6,419 bases of DNA from contig CAZKVD010000089.1 of the NCBI GenBank assembly GCA_964556145.1, positions 1-6,419 on the forward strand, read 5' to 3'. The notes beneath the pieces were generated by a model, which did no database searches, was not told the origin of the DNA, and saw nothing but the letters and a program-made list of their open reading frames with translations. Origin of the DNA: F1-20-MAGs119 sp964556145 (GTDB lineage: Bacteria; Actinomycetota; Acidimicrobiia; Acidimicrobiales; Ilumatobacteraceae). The translations under genes were made by a program, and so were the position numbers. Below, in pieces: positions 1 through 6,403 of this stretch (positions within the stretch are counted from its first letter, which is position 1; every line of letters begins with the position of its first letter).

Positions 1-19
1 CTCATCGACTAACCGAAGC

Positions 20-68
20 GTTCTCGGCGCAGCCAGGTGCAGTTTTCGTCGAGATTTGCGCCGAGAAC
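20..68 (+). repeat. Intergenic inverted-repeat element, copy 1
   Basis: The left arm GTTCTCGGCGCA (20-31) is perfectly complementary to the right arm TGCGCCGAGAAC (57-68). This gives a 12-bp stem around a 25-nt spacer (32-56). The spacer carries AGGTGCAG at 35-42, three bases after the left arm, and the same motif sits at the same offset in the other two copies of this window. By eye about 37 of 49 positions match copy 3 and about 34 of 49 match copy 2, both read on the minus strand. I see no coding potential. It may be a REP/MITE-like dispersed repeat, a structured RNA or a protein binding site; the sequence does not decide between these. Confidence 0.8.
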
Positions 69-81
69 CAACCGCGTTGTC

Positions 82-130
82 AATCTCGGCGCAGATCTTG
101 CCTTTTCTTGCACTTCCGTGCGCCGAGAAC
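82..130 (-). repeat. Intergenic inverted-repeat element, copy 2
   Basis: TCTCGGCGCA (84-93) and TGCGCCGAGA (119-128) form a perfect 10-bp inverted repeat around a 25-nt spacer (94-118), the same spacer length as in the other copies. Read on the minus strand, the element starts GTTCTCGGCGCA and has AAGTGCAA (plus-strand 108-115) three bases after that arm. That matches the conserved ARGTGCAR of the family. It also shares with copy 1 the end of the spacer, CRAGATY, just before the second arm. It lies 13 nt from copy 1 in opposite orientation. On the minus strand it begins 8 nt after the nitroreductase stop codon, so it would lie in that mRNA's 3' region. Confidence 0.8.
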
Positions 131-155
131 CCTGGGGGTTAGCGGGAACCCCAGG
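131..155 (-). terminator. Stem-loop spanning the nitroreductase stop codon
   Basis: CCTGGGG (131-137) pairs with CCCCAGG (149-155). After one bulged G (138), TT (139-140) pairs with AA (147-148), giving a 9-bp GC-rich stem with a 6-nt loop (141-146). The TAA stop of the minus-strand nitroreductase (139-141) lies inside it. No U-tract follows in the transcript, so it is not a classical intrinsic terminator. It could contribute to 3' end formation or mRNA stability together with the adjacent repeat copy 2. The structure is visible in the sequence; the role is inferred. Confidence 0.3.
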
Positions 156-798
156 TGTCCCAGTGCATCACCGTGTCGAGTGGCAGGCGCTTGGCCACCT
201 TGAAGTCGGTTCCTTGCGTGTACGCGATGGGGAAGAGGCCGGCCTGCGACACCGTGTCGTACGGGATGCCGAGAACTTCTGCTGCTTGCTTCTCACCTTC
301 ACCAATGAGGTGAATCGTTGTCCATGCCGAGCCGATGCCGCGCTCGCGCAGCGCGAGCATGAACGACCACACCGCGGGAAGAATCGAGCCCCAGGCGGAT
401 GCGCCCATGAAGACCGATGCATTGTCGAGGCGTCCGGTGATGCAGGGAACGAGCATCAAGGGCACACGATGGAAGTTCTCGGTGAGATAGGTCGCCGACT
501 CGGTGATCTTGTCGCGCTGTTCCGCACGGAGGTCGCCGTCTTCGTACTGGGCGCTGCGCGGGTTCTTTGCGTAGATCGAGAAGTTCGCCTTGTAGATGTC
601 GGCGAGAGCCTTCTTCTTCGCAGCATCTTCCACGATCATGAACTGCCAGCCCTGGCTGTTCGAACCGGTCGGCGCCTGGAGGGCAATGTGGAGGCACTCC
701 TCGACGACTGAACGTTCGACCGGCTTGTCGAAGTCGAGGCGTTTGCGCACGCTGCGGGTGGTTGTGAGGACTTCGTCTGCGGTCAGGTTCAACTTCAT
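139..798 (-). CDS. Nitroreductase family protein (FMN-dependent oxidoreductase)
   Basis: A 219-residue protein with the features of the nitroreductase/NADH-oxidase flavoprotein family. These are normally cytoplasmic homodimers that bind FMN and transfer hydride from NAD(P)H to nitroaromatics, quinones or other acceptors. Near the N-terminus is TTRSVRKRLD (13-22), the RS-R segment that contacts the FMN phosphate. APTGSNSQGWQF (42-53) corresponds to the family's AP-GxNxQPW flavin-binding segment. GIGSAWTT (154-161) is the usual G-G-W/T stretch of the C-terminal half, and the protein ends with a PLD-V-HWD-W tail (206-215). Length is normal for the family. The ATG at 798 puts RSVRK at the expected distance from the N-terminus; no Shine-Dalgarno precedes it. 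It is divergent from the crotonase gene with 45 bp between start codons. The physiological substrate cannot be inferred. Confidence 0.93.
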   Translation of the reverse strand: MKLNLTADEVLTTTRSVRKRLDFDKPVERSVVEECLHIALQAPTGSNSQGWQFMIVEDAAKKKALADIYKANFSIYAKNPRSAQYEDGDLRAEQRDKITESATYLTENFHRVPLMLVPCITGRLDNASVFMGASAWGSILPAVWSFMLALRERGIGSAWTTIHLIGEGEKQAAEVLGIPYDTVSQAGLFPIAYTQGTDFKVAKRLPLDTVMHWDTWGSR

Positions 799-803
799 TC
801 GGG

Positions 804-838
804 CAGTGTGTCACGGTTCGTAGCCGCGTGACACACTG
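804..838. promoter_or_regulatory. Perfect 12-bp inverted repeat in the divergent gap (candidate operator)
   Basis: CAGTGTGTCACG (804-815) and CGTGACACACTG (827-838) are exact reverse complements separated by 11 nt. They occupy 35 of the 45 bases between the nitroreductase start (798) and the crotonase start (844). A dyad of this kind between divergent genes commonly binds a dimeric regulator that controls both. I cannot assign a regulator family, and no regulator gene is in the window. Neither flanking gene has a convincing Shine-Dalgarno: the crotonase has only GGGG at 838-841, two bases from its ATG. Leaderless transcripts from overlapping promoters are therefore possible, though I see no clear -10 box. 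Confidence 0.6.
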
Positions 839-843
839 GGGCC

Positions 844-1665
844 ATGACCTTCGAGCAGAGAGTGACCGTGAACGTCAGCGGGGGAATCGCCGACGTCCGA
901 ATGAACCGTCCGGACAAGCGAAATGCCCTCGACGGGGCAATGTTCGCGGCCTTGGTCGAGGCAGGCGAGGAACTGAAGTCACGCAAAGACGTGCGAGTCG
1001 TGGTCTTGTCGGGCGAGGGGTCGTCCTTTTGCGCCGGGCTCGATTTCGGGTCGTTCCAACAGATGGCGGGTGGTCCAAAGTCCGATGGTGGGCGGGAGCC
1101 CGCTGCCTCCGACATGGCGCCCGGTCGCATCACTCATCTCGGCCAGCAGTCGGCATGGGTGTGGCAGGAGATTCCCGTCCCCGTCATCGCGGCGGTCCAC
1201 GGTCACGCACTCGGCGGAGGGATACAGGTTGCACTCGGTGCCGACATCCGCGTGGTTCACCCCGATACCCAAATGTCGGTGCGAGAGATCCACTGGGGTC
1301 TCGTGCCCGACATGACGGGGACGCTCGTGCTTTCACGTTTGGCACGCCCCGACTTGGTCAAGGACATCGTGTTCACTGCGCGCGTGTTCAGCGGTCTCGA
1401 GGCCTACGAGATGGGGTTGGCAACGCGTATTTCCGACAAGCCGCTCGACGACGCGATGGCGATGGCAGCCGAAATTGCCGACCGCAGCCCTGATGCCGTT
1501 CGGGGCGCAAAGGCCCTCATCAACCGACTCTTCACCCAGCAGGCAGCCGAACAATTTGCTGAGGAACGCCGCATCATCGGCAGCCTCATCGGCAAGCCGA
1601 ACCAGGTCGAGGCCGTCATGGCGAACTTCGAAAAACGGAAAACGGCTTTCGCCGACCCCGCCTAG
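844..1665 (+). CDS. Crotonase family protein (enoyl-CoA hydratase/isomerase), dienoyl-CoA isomerase-like
   Basis: A 273-residue crotonase-fold protein, a normal length for the family, which acts on acyl-CoA thioesters in the cytoplasm. The N-terminal strand leads into NRPDKRNALD (21-30). SFCAGLDF (61-68) and GHALGGG (120-126) supply the two oxyanion-hole peptides that hold the thioester carbonyl. At the two catalytic positions of classical enoyl-CoA hydratase, the first Glu is replaced by Gln128 (GGGIQV) and the second is kept as Glu148 (REIHWG). Asp156 lies eight residues after Glu148. That Glu-x7-Asp spacing matches the Glu196/Asp204 pair of rat delta3,5-delta2,4-dienoyl-CoA isomerase as I recall it. 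FTARVFSGLEAYEMGL (177-192) is also isomerase-like. An isomerase or an uncharacterised crotonase is therefore more likely than a standard hydratase. The ATG at 844 fits the family N-terminus. No partner beta-oxidation gene is visible. Confidence 0.9.
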   Translation: MTFEQRVTVNVSGGIADVRMNRPDKRNALDGAMFAALVEAGEELKSRKDVRVVVLSGEGSSFCAGLDFGSFQQMAGGPKSDGGREPAASDMAPGRITHLGQQSAWVWQEIPVPVIAAVHGHALGGGIQVALGADIRVVHPDTQMSVREIHWGLVPDMTGTLVLSRLARPDLVKDIVFTARVFSGLEAYEMGLATRISDKPLDDAMAMAAEIADRSPDAVRGAKALINRLFTQQAAEQFAEERRIIGSLIGKPNQVEAVMANFEKRKTAFADPA

Positions 1666-1687
1666 GGCGGTAGCCTGACCTCACCGC
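1658..1687 (+). other. Competing small stem-loops at the crotonase stop codon
   Basis: CCGCC (1658-1662) and GGCGG (1666-1670) are complementary and enclose exactly the TAG stop codon (1663-1665). An alternative pairing joins GCGGT (1667-1671) with ACCGC (1683-1687). Neither is followed by a T-run, so I do not call an intrinsic terminator. Readthrough into gltB or factor-dependent termination both remain possible. Confidence 0.25.
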
Positions 1688-1718
1688 TCGGGCCAGCGTT
1701 GTCCCCTGTGGCTACATA

Positions 1719-1736
1719 GTCCGGATTCGTCCGGGC
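1719..1736 (+). other. Short hairpin with TTCG loop in the crotonase-gltB gap
   Basis: CCGGA (1721-1725), loop TTCG, TCCGG (1730-1734) form a perfect 5-bp stem. A T-G wobble (1720/1735) and a G-C pair (1719/1736) extend it to 7 bp. No T-run follows. It may be a weak transcript-end structure or part of the gltB leader. A 7-bp stem can occur by chance in GC-rich sequence. Confidence 0.25.
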
Positions 1737-1745
1737 ATCAGCCCA

Positions 1746-1794
1746 GTTCTCGGAGCAAAAGCGTGCAAAACCTGCACCTCACCGCGCCGAGAAC
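1746..1794 (-). repeat. Intergenic inverted-repeat element, copy 3 (gltB leader)
   Basis: Left arm GTTCTCGGAGCA (1746-1757) and right arm CGCGCCGAGAAC (1783-1794) pair with two mismatches, around a 25-nt spacer (1758-1782) as in copies 1 and 2. On the minus strand the spacer has AGGTGCAG (plus-strand CTGCACCT, 1772-1779) at the conserved offset. GCGCCGAGAACCCT (1784-1797) is identical to 120-133 beside copy 2. A nested GTGCA (1763-1767) / TGCAC (1773-1777) inverted repeat lies in the spacer and is specific to this copy. It ends 19 nt before the gltB start codon, so if the promoter is upstream this element is part of the gltB 5' untranslated region. Confidence 0.78.
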
Positions 1795-1803
1795 CCTCAC
1801 GTA

Positions 1804-1809
1804 GAGGTG
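1804..1809 (+). promoter_or_regulatory. gltB ribosome binding site
   Basis: GAGGTG at 1804-1809 matches the anti-Shine-Dalgarno complement and lies 4 nt before the GTG start at 1814, so it supports this start. An ATG at 1812 overlaps the GTG but is followed at once by TGA, so it cannot be the start of gltB. The six bases are exactly complementary to CACCTC (1775-1780) in the spacer of repeat copy 3. Confidence 0.65.
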
Positions 1810-1813
1810 TGAT

Positions 1814-4800
1814 GTGACAACGCAAACCGATTCCCCCTTTTATCGTCCCGCGACGGGTCTCTATGACCCGCGGTTCGAACACGATGCCTGCGGCGTGTCG
1901 TTCGTGGCGAACATGAAGGGCGTCGCCAGCCGCGAGATCGTCTCGCTCGGCATCGGAGCGCTTTGCAACATGGAACACCGCGGTGCAACGGGCGCCGAGG
2001 CCGACACCGGTGACGGTGCGGGCATTCTCATCCAGGTTCCCGACAAGTTCCTGCGTGCCGTTGCGGGTTTCGACCTTCCCGAAGTCGGTGCGTACGCATG
2101 CGGCATGGCATTCCTTCCGGCAAACGCGAACGACGCAGAGAAGGCGATCGAGGCGATCGAGCGAATTCTCGGTGAAGAGGGTCTGCGCCCGCTCGGATGG
2201 CGAAACGTTCCGATCAACCCTGACTGTCTCGGCAAGACCGCGCGCGACGTCATGCCGTCATTCCGGCAGCTCTTCGTCACGGATGCCGACACCAACACAA
2301 CCGGAATCACCCTCGACCGCAAACTGTTCGTGGCGCGCAAGCGCATCGAACACGAACTTCCCGGCGAGCAGCGCACCTACTTTCCGTCTCTTTCATCGCG
2401 CACGCTCGTCTATAAGGGCATGTTCACGACACCGGAACTCGGTGCGTTCTATCCTGACCTCTCCGACGTGCGGATGGAGTCGGCGCTCGCCCTCGTGCAC
2501 AGCCGTTTCAGCACCAACACGTTCCCGTCGTGGCCGCTCGCGCACCCATACCGCTTCATTGCGCACAACGGCGAGATCAACACGGTGCAGGGCAACCGGA
2601 ACTGGATGCGTACTCGCGAGTCGCTGATGTCCAGTGAACTTCTGCCCGGGCTCGAACGGGCGTTCCCGATCTGCACCGTCGGTGGTTCTGACTCGATGTC
2701 GTTCGACGAGGTCCTCGAGGTCATCCACCTCGGTGGGCGCTCGCTGCCGCACGCCGTGTTGATGATGATCCCCGAAGCGTGGGAAAACAACGAGAGAATG
2801 GACCCGAAGAAGCGCGCCTTCTACGCCTATCACGGCAGCCTCATGGAACCTTGGGACGGCCCGGCGAGCGTGGCCTTCACCGACGGCACAGTCATCGGAG
2901 CGGTGCTCGACCGCAACGGTCTTCGCCCCAGTCGTTATTGGGTCACCGACGACGACCTCGTCGTCATGGCGAGCGAAGTCGGGGTTCTCGACATCGCGCC
3001 CGAGCGGATCGTGAAGAAAGGTCGTTTGCAGCCGGGACGCATGTTCCTCATCGACACGGCACAGGGCCGCATCATCGACGACGACGAAGTGAAGGCCGAG
3101 CTCGCCGCCGCCGCGCCGTACGACGAGTGGCTGGCCGAGGGAATGGTGGCTCTCGACGACTTGCCCGAGCGCGAGCACGTCATCTACAGCCACGACAGCG
3201 TGCTGCGTCGCCAACAGGTGTTCGGCTACACGCACGAGGAACTGAAGATCATCGTCGCACCGATGGCGAAGGCGGGAGCCGAACCCATCGGCTCGATGGG
3301 AACCGATACGCCGATCGCGGTTCTCTCGAAGCGCCCGCGCCTGTTGTTCGACTACTTCCAGCAGCTCTTCGCCCAGGTCACGAATCCGCCGCTCGACGCG
3401 ATCCGCGAAGAGGTCGTCACCGCGGTCAGTCGTACCGTTGGGCCCGAGGCGAACCTCCTCGCTGAAGGACCCGAGGCGTGTCGACAACTGGAACTGCCGT
3501 TCCCCGTCATCGACAACCACGACCTCGCCAAGATCATTCACATCAACGATGACGGCACGATGCCGCATCTCGCCTCTGCGGTGATCAGTGGTTTGTACCG
3601 CGTCGCAGGTGGCGGCGCAGCGTTGCGCGAAGCGCTCGACCGCGTGCGCACAGAAACCGTCGAGGCAATCGACAACGGTGCCCGCATCATCATCCTCTCC
3701 GACCGAAACAGTGACGCAGCGAATGCGCCGATCCCTTCGCTCTTGCTCACGAGCGCGGTGCACCATCATCTGATCCGTCAGAAGAAGCGAACGCTCGTCG
3801 GCCTCATTGCCGAATGCGGCGATGCCCGCGAAGTGCACCACATGGCTCTGCTCATCGGCTACGGCGCGGCAGCGATCAACCCGTATCTCGCGTTCGAGTC
3901 GATCGACGACATGATCCTGAACGAGGACGGCCTCGGACTGCACGGCCTCGGCGGCATGGACCCGGTGAAGGCCCGCAAGAACTACATCAAGGCCGCGGGC
4001 AAGGGCGTTTTGAAGGTGATGTCGAAGATGGGAGTTTCGACCGTCGCGTCGTACACCGGTGCACAAATCTTCGAGGCCATCGGCCTGTCGAACGACCTCG
4101 TCGACGAATTCTTCACGGGAACGGTTTCGCGACTCGGCGGCATCGGTCTCGATGATGTCGCGGCCGAAGTCGCGGCGCGGCACGCCACCGCCCACCCGTC
4201 GCGCCCCGCAGAACGGGCACATCGCAAGCTCGAACTCGGTGGCGAGTACCAATGGCGCCGCGAGGGGGAGTTCCATCTCTTCAACCCCGAGACCGTTTAT
4301 CGCCTGCAGCACAGCACGCGTTCGGGGCGCTATGACGTCTTCAAGCAGTACACCGCGGCGGTCGACGACCAGTCGCGCGAACTTGCGACGCTGCGCGGCC
4401 TCTTCAAGTTGAAGACCGGCGTGCGTCCGGCCGTTCCGATCGACGAAGTCGAGCCTGTGGGTGAGATCGTGAAGCGCTTCTCGACCGGCGCGATGAGCTA
4501 CGGCTCGATCTCGGCCGAGGCACACGAAACCTTGGCGATCGCCATGAACCGTCTCGGGGGAAAGAGCAACACCGGCGAGGGTGGCGAGGATGCCGAGAGG
4601 TTCGTTCCGCTGCCGAACGGCGACTCGAAACGATCGGCCATCAAGCAGGTGGCATCGGGGCGTTTCGGCGTGACAAGTGAGTACCTCGTCAACGCCGACG
4701 ACCTGCAGATCAAGATGGCCCAGGGTGCCAAGCCCGGTGAGGGCGGTCAGCTGCCCGGACACAAGGTGTATCCGTGGATCGCAAAGACGCGACACAGCAC

Positions 4801-6403
4801 GCCCGGCGTCGGCCTCATCTCGCCGCCACCGCACCACGACATCTATTCGATCGAGGACCTGAAGCAGCTCATCCACGACCTGAAGAACTCGAACCCCGCG
4901 GCGCGTGTGCACGTGAAACTCGTCGCCGAAGTTGGTGTCGGCACGGTCGCTGCCGGTGTCAGCAAGGCAAAGGCCGACGTAGTTCTCATTTCGGGTCACG
5001 ATGGTGGCACCGGCGCATCGCCGCTCACTTCGCTGAAGCACGCGGGTGCGCCGTGGGAACTCGGCCTCGCCGAGGCGCAACAAACCCTCATGTTGAACGG
5101 CCTGCGCGACCGCATCGTCGTTCAGGCAGACGGCCAGATGAAGACCGGTCGCGACGTCGTCATCGCAGCGCTGCTTGGCGCCGAAGAATTCGGTTTCGCC
5201 ACCGCACCGCTGGTGGTGAGCGGTTGCATCATGATGCGCGTCTGCCACCTCGACACGTGTCCGGTCGGCGTTGCCACGCAGAACCCGGAACTGCGCAAGC
5301 GTTTCACCGGCAAGCCGGAGTTCGTCGTCAACTTCTTCGAGTACATCGCAGAGGAAGTCCGTGAATACCTGGCGGCGCTCGGCTTCCGCTCGATCAAGGA
5401 AGCCGTCGGCCACGTCGAAGTCATCGACGCAGTCGAAGCGATCGACCATTGGAAGGCGAGCGGTCTCGACATCTCGCCGTTGTTGGCCGTTCCGCAGAAT
5501 CCGTACAACCAGACGCTGCACCACAGCGTCGGCCAGAACCACGAACTCGACGCGGCGCTCGACAACCAGCTCATCGCCGAATGTCAGCCCGCGATCATGG
5601 ACGGCAAGTCGGTCGAAGTGAAGGTGCGCATCAACAACGTGCACCGCACGGTCGGAACGATGCTCGGCAGCGAGGTCACCAAGAAGTGGGGAGGCGCGGG
5701 TCTTCCCGATGGCACCATCAAGATCCACTTCACTGGCTCGGCCGGACAGTCGTTCGGTGCGTTCGTTCCGAAGGGCATTGAGATGCGTCTCGAGGGCGAC
5801 GCGAACGACTACGTCGGCAAGGGCCTGTCGGGTGGACGTCTGATCGTGCACCCCGACACCAAGGCCAAGTTCGTTGCAGAAGAGAACGTCATCGCCGGCA
5901 ACGTCATCGCCTACGGCGCAACCGGTGGCGAGATATTCCTGCGCGGTGTCGTCGGTGAACGTTTCTGCGTGCGCAACTCGGGTGCAACCGCGGTGGTCGA
6001 GGGAGTGGGTGACCACGGCTGTGAATACATGACCGGAGGTCGTGTCGTCGTTCTCGGCCCGACCGGGCGCAACTTCGCGGCCGGCATGTCGGGCGGCATC
6101 GCCTACGTGTACGACCGCGACGGTGAATTCGCATCGCGTGTGAACTACGAACTCGTCGAGATCGAGCCGCTCGATGACGACGATCTTGCGTGGCTGAAAA
6201 AGACGGTGGAGGACCACAAGCGTCACACCGGTTCGGCGGTCGCCGAGCGACTTCTGAACGGCTGGAACGTCGAGATCTCGAAGATCCGCAAAGTGATGCC
6301 GCGCGACTACCGCAGTGTGCTGAACGTCATTGCGAAGGCGAAGGCGGATGGCCTGAACGAGGACCAAACCAACGAACGAGTGATGGAGGCCGCCCGTGGG
6401 TGA
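1814..6403 (+). CDS. gltB: Glutamate synthase (NADPH) large subunit, complete
   Basis: A 1529-residue GOGAT alpha subunit of normal bacterial length. With GltD it converts glutamine and 2-oxoglutarate into two glutamates using NADPH, and so completes ammonium assimilation after glutamine synthetase. The class II glutaminase domain starts at the nucleophile Cys26 (DACGVSF), which implies removal of a 25-residue propeptide. HSRFSTNTFPSW (229-240), HNGEINT (251-257) and GGSDSMS (290-296) line its active site. A central linker domain spans roughly 470-790. The FMN synthase domain (about 860-1230) has KPGEGGQLPG (973-982), SPPPHHDIYS (1003-1012) and GHDGGTGASP (1061-1070). Cys1138, Cys1144 and Cys1149 (C-x5-C-x4-C) are the 3Fe-4S ligands. 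The C-terminal beta-helix (about 1270-1480) shows repeated glycine motifs. All key residues are present. It starts with GTG behind a GAGGTG site and overlaps gltD. Confidence 0.98.
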   Translation: MTTQTDSPFYRPATGLYDPRFEHDACGVSFVANMKGVASREIVSLGIGALCNMEHRGATGAEADTGDGAGILIQVPDKFLRAVAGFDLPEVGAYACGMAFLPANANDAEKAIEAIERILGEEGLRPLGWRNVPINPDCLGKTARDVMPSFRQLFVTDADTNTTGITLDRKLFVARKRIEHELPGEQRTYFPSLSSRTLVYKGMFTTPELGAFYPDLSDVRMESALALVHSRFSTNTFPSWPLAHPYRFIAHNGEINTVQGNRNWMRTRESLMSSELLPGLERAFPICTVGGSDSMSFDEVLEVIHLGGRSLPHAVLMMIPEAWENNERMDPKKRAFYAYHGSLMEPWDGPASVAFTDGTVIGAVLDRNGLRPSRYWVTDDDLVVMASEVGVLDIAPERIVKKGRLQPGRMFLIDTAQGRIIDDDEVKAELAAAAPYDEWLAEGMVALDDLPEREHVIYSHDSVLRRQQVFGYTHEELKIIVAPMAKAGAEPIGSMGTDTPIAVLSKRPRLLFDYFQQLFAQVTNPPLDAIREEVVTAVSRTVGPEANLLAEGPEACRQLELPFPVIDNHDLAKIIHINDDGTMPHLASAVISGLYRVAGGGAALREALDRVRTETVEAIDNGARIIILSDRNSDAANAPIPSLLLTSAVHHHLIRQKKRTLVGLIAECGDAREVHHMALLIGYGAAAINPYLAFESIDDMILNEDGLGLHGLGGMDPVKARKNYIKAAGKGVLKVMSKMGVSTVASYTGAQIFEAIGLSNDLVDEFFTGTVSRLGGIGLDDVAAEVAARHATAHPSRPAERAHRKLELGGEYQWRREGEFHLFNPETVYRLQHSTRSGRYDVFKQYTAAVDDQSRELATLRGLFKLKTGVRPAVPIDEVEPVGEIVKRFSTGAMSYGSISAEAHETLAIAMNRLGGKSNTGEGGEDAERFVPLPNGDSKRSAIKQVASGRFGVTSEYLVNADDLQIKMAQGAKPGEGGQLPGHKVYPWIAKTRHSTPGVGLISPPPHHDIYSIEDLKQLIHDLKNSNPAARVHVKLVAEVGVGTVAAGVSKAKADVVLISGHDGGTGASPLTSLKHAGAPWELGLAEAQQTLMLNGLRDRIVVQADGQMKTGRDVVIAALLGAEEFGFATAPLVVSGCIMMRVCHLDTCPVGVATQNPELRKRFTGKPEFVVNFFEYIAEEVREYLAALGFRSIKEAVGHVEVIDAVEAIDHWKASGLDISPLLAVPQNPYNQTLHHSVGQNHELDAALDNQLIAECQPAIMDGKSVEVKVRINNVHRTVGTMLGSEVTKKWGGAGLPDGTIKIHFTGSAGQSFGAFVPKGIEMRLEGDANDYVGKGLSGGRLIVHPDTKAKFVAEENVIAGNVIAYGATGGEIFLRGVVGERFCVRNSGATAVVEGVGDHGCEYMTGGRVVVLGPTGRNFAAGMSGGIAYVYDRDGEFASRVNYELVEIEPLDDDDLAWLKKTVEDHKRHTGSAVAERLLNGWNVEISKIRKVMPRDYRSVLNVIAKAKADGLNEDQTNERVMEAARG
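6385..6389 (+). promoter_or_regulatory. gltD ribosome binding site inside gltB
   Basis: GGAGG at 6385-6389 lies within the last codons of gltB, 6 nt before the GTG at 6396. This is good spacing and decides the gltD start. It implies translational coupling, which helps produce the two subunits in equal amounts. Confidence 0.75.

Noticed and set aside
1..36. Possible 3' end of an upstream gene: the first frame reads three codons then TAA at 10-12.
   Set aside because: Three codons carry no information about a gene; nothing in these bases supports one.
20..130. CRISPR array, suggested by repeated short arms at the window start.
   Set aside because: The arms are inverted, not direct, repeats and the spacers are related to each other, unlike CRISPR spacers. 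No cas genes are present.
37..711. A 224-codon plus-strand open frame opposite the nitroreductase, running through repeat copies 1 and 2.
   Set aside because: It crosses the palindromic repeats and is antisense to a clearly recognisable nitroreductase. The translation is arginine-rich with no family features.
828..1493. An alternative plus-strand frame from a GTG at 828 overlapping the crotonase.
   Set aside because: It is arginine/glycine-rich, a shadow typical of GC-rich genes. The 844-1665 frame carries all crotonase motifs.
1699..1720. Possible gltB promoter: TACATA (1713-1718) as a -10 with TTGTCC (1699-1704) upstream.
   Set aside because: The 8-nt spacing is far too short for a -35/-10 pair and no good -35 lies at 17 nt. 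I cannot support a promoter call.
6050..6058. GTTCTCGGC-like stretches inside genes (for example 6050-6058, 475-482 and the complement at 268-276) that resemble the repeat arm.
   Set aside because: They encode ordinary codons such as Val-Leu-Gly and have no partner arm at the 35-nt offset or ARGTGCAR motif, so they are not repeat copies.
2393..6367. A 1324-codon open frame on the minus strand, antisense to gltB.
   Set aside because: Its codons are in exact register with gltB codons, so it can only be stopped where gltB uses TTA, CTA or TCA. These are rare in this GC-rich gene. The translation has no recognisable domain, while the plus strand is an intact gltB. It is a composition artefact.
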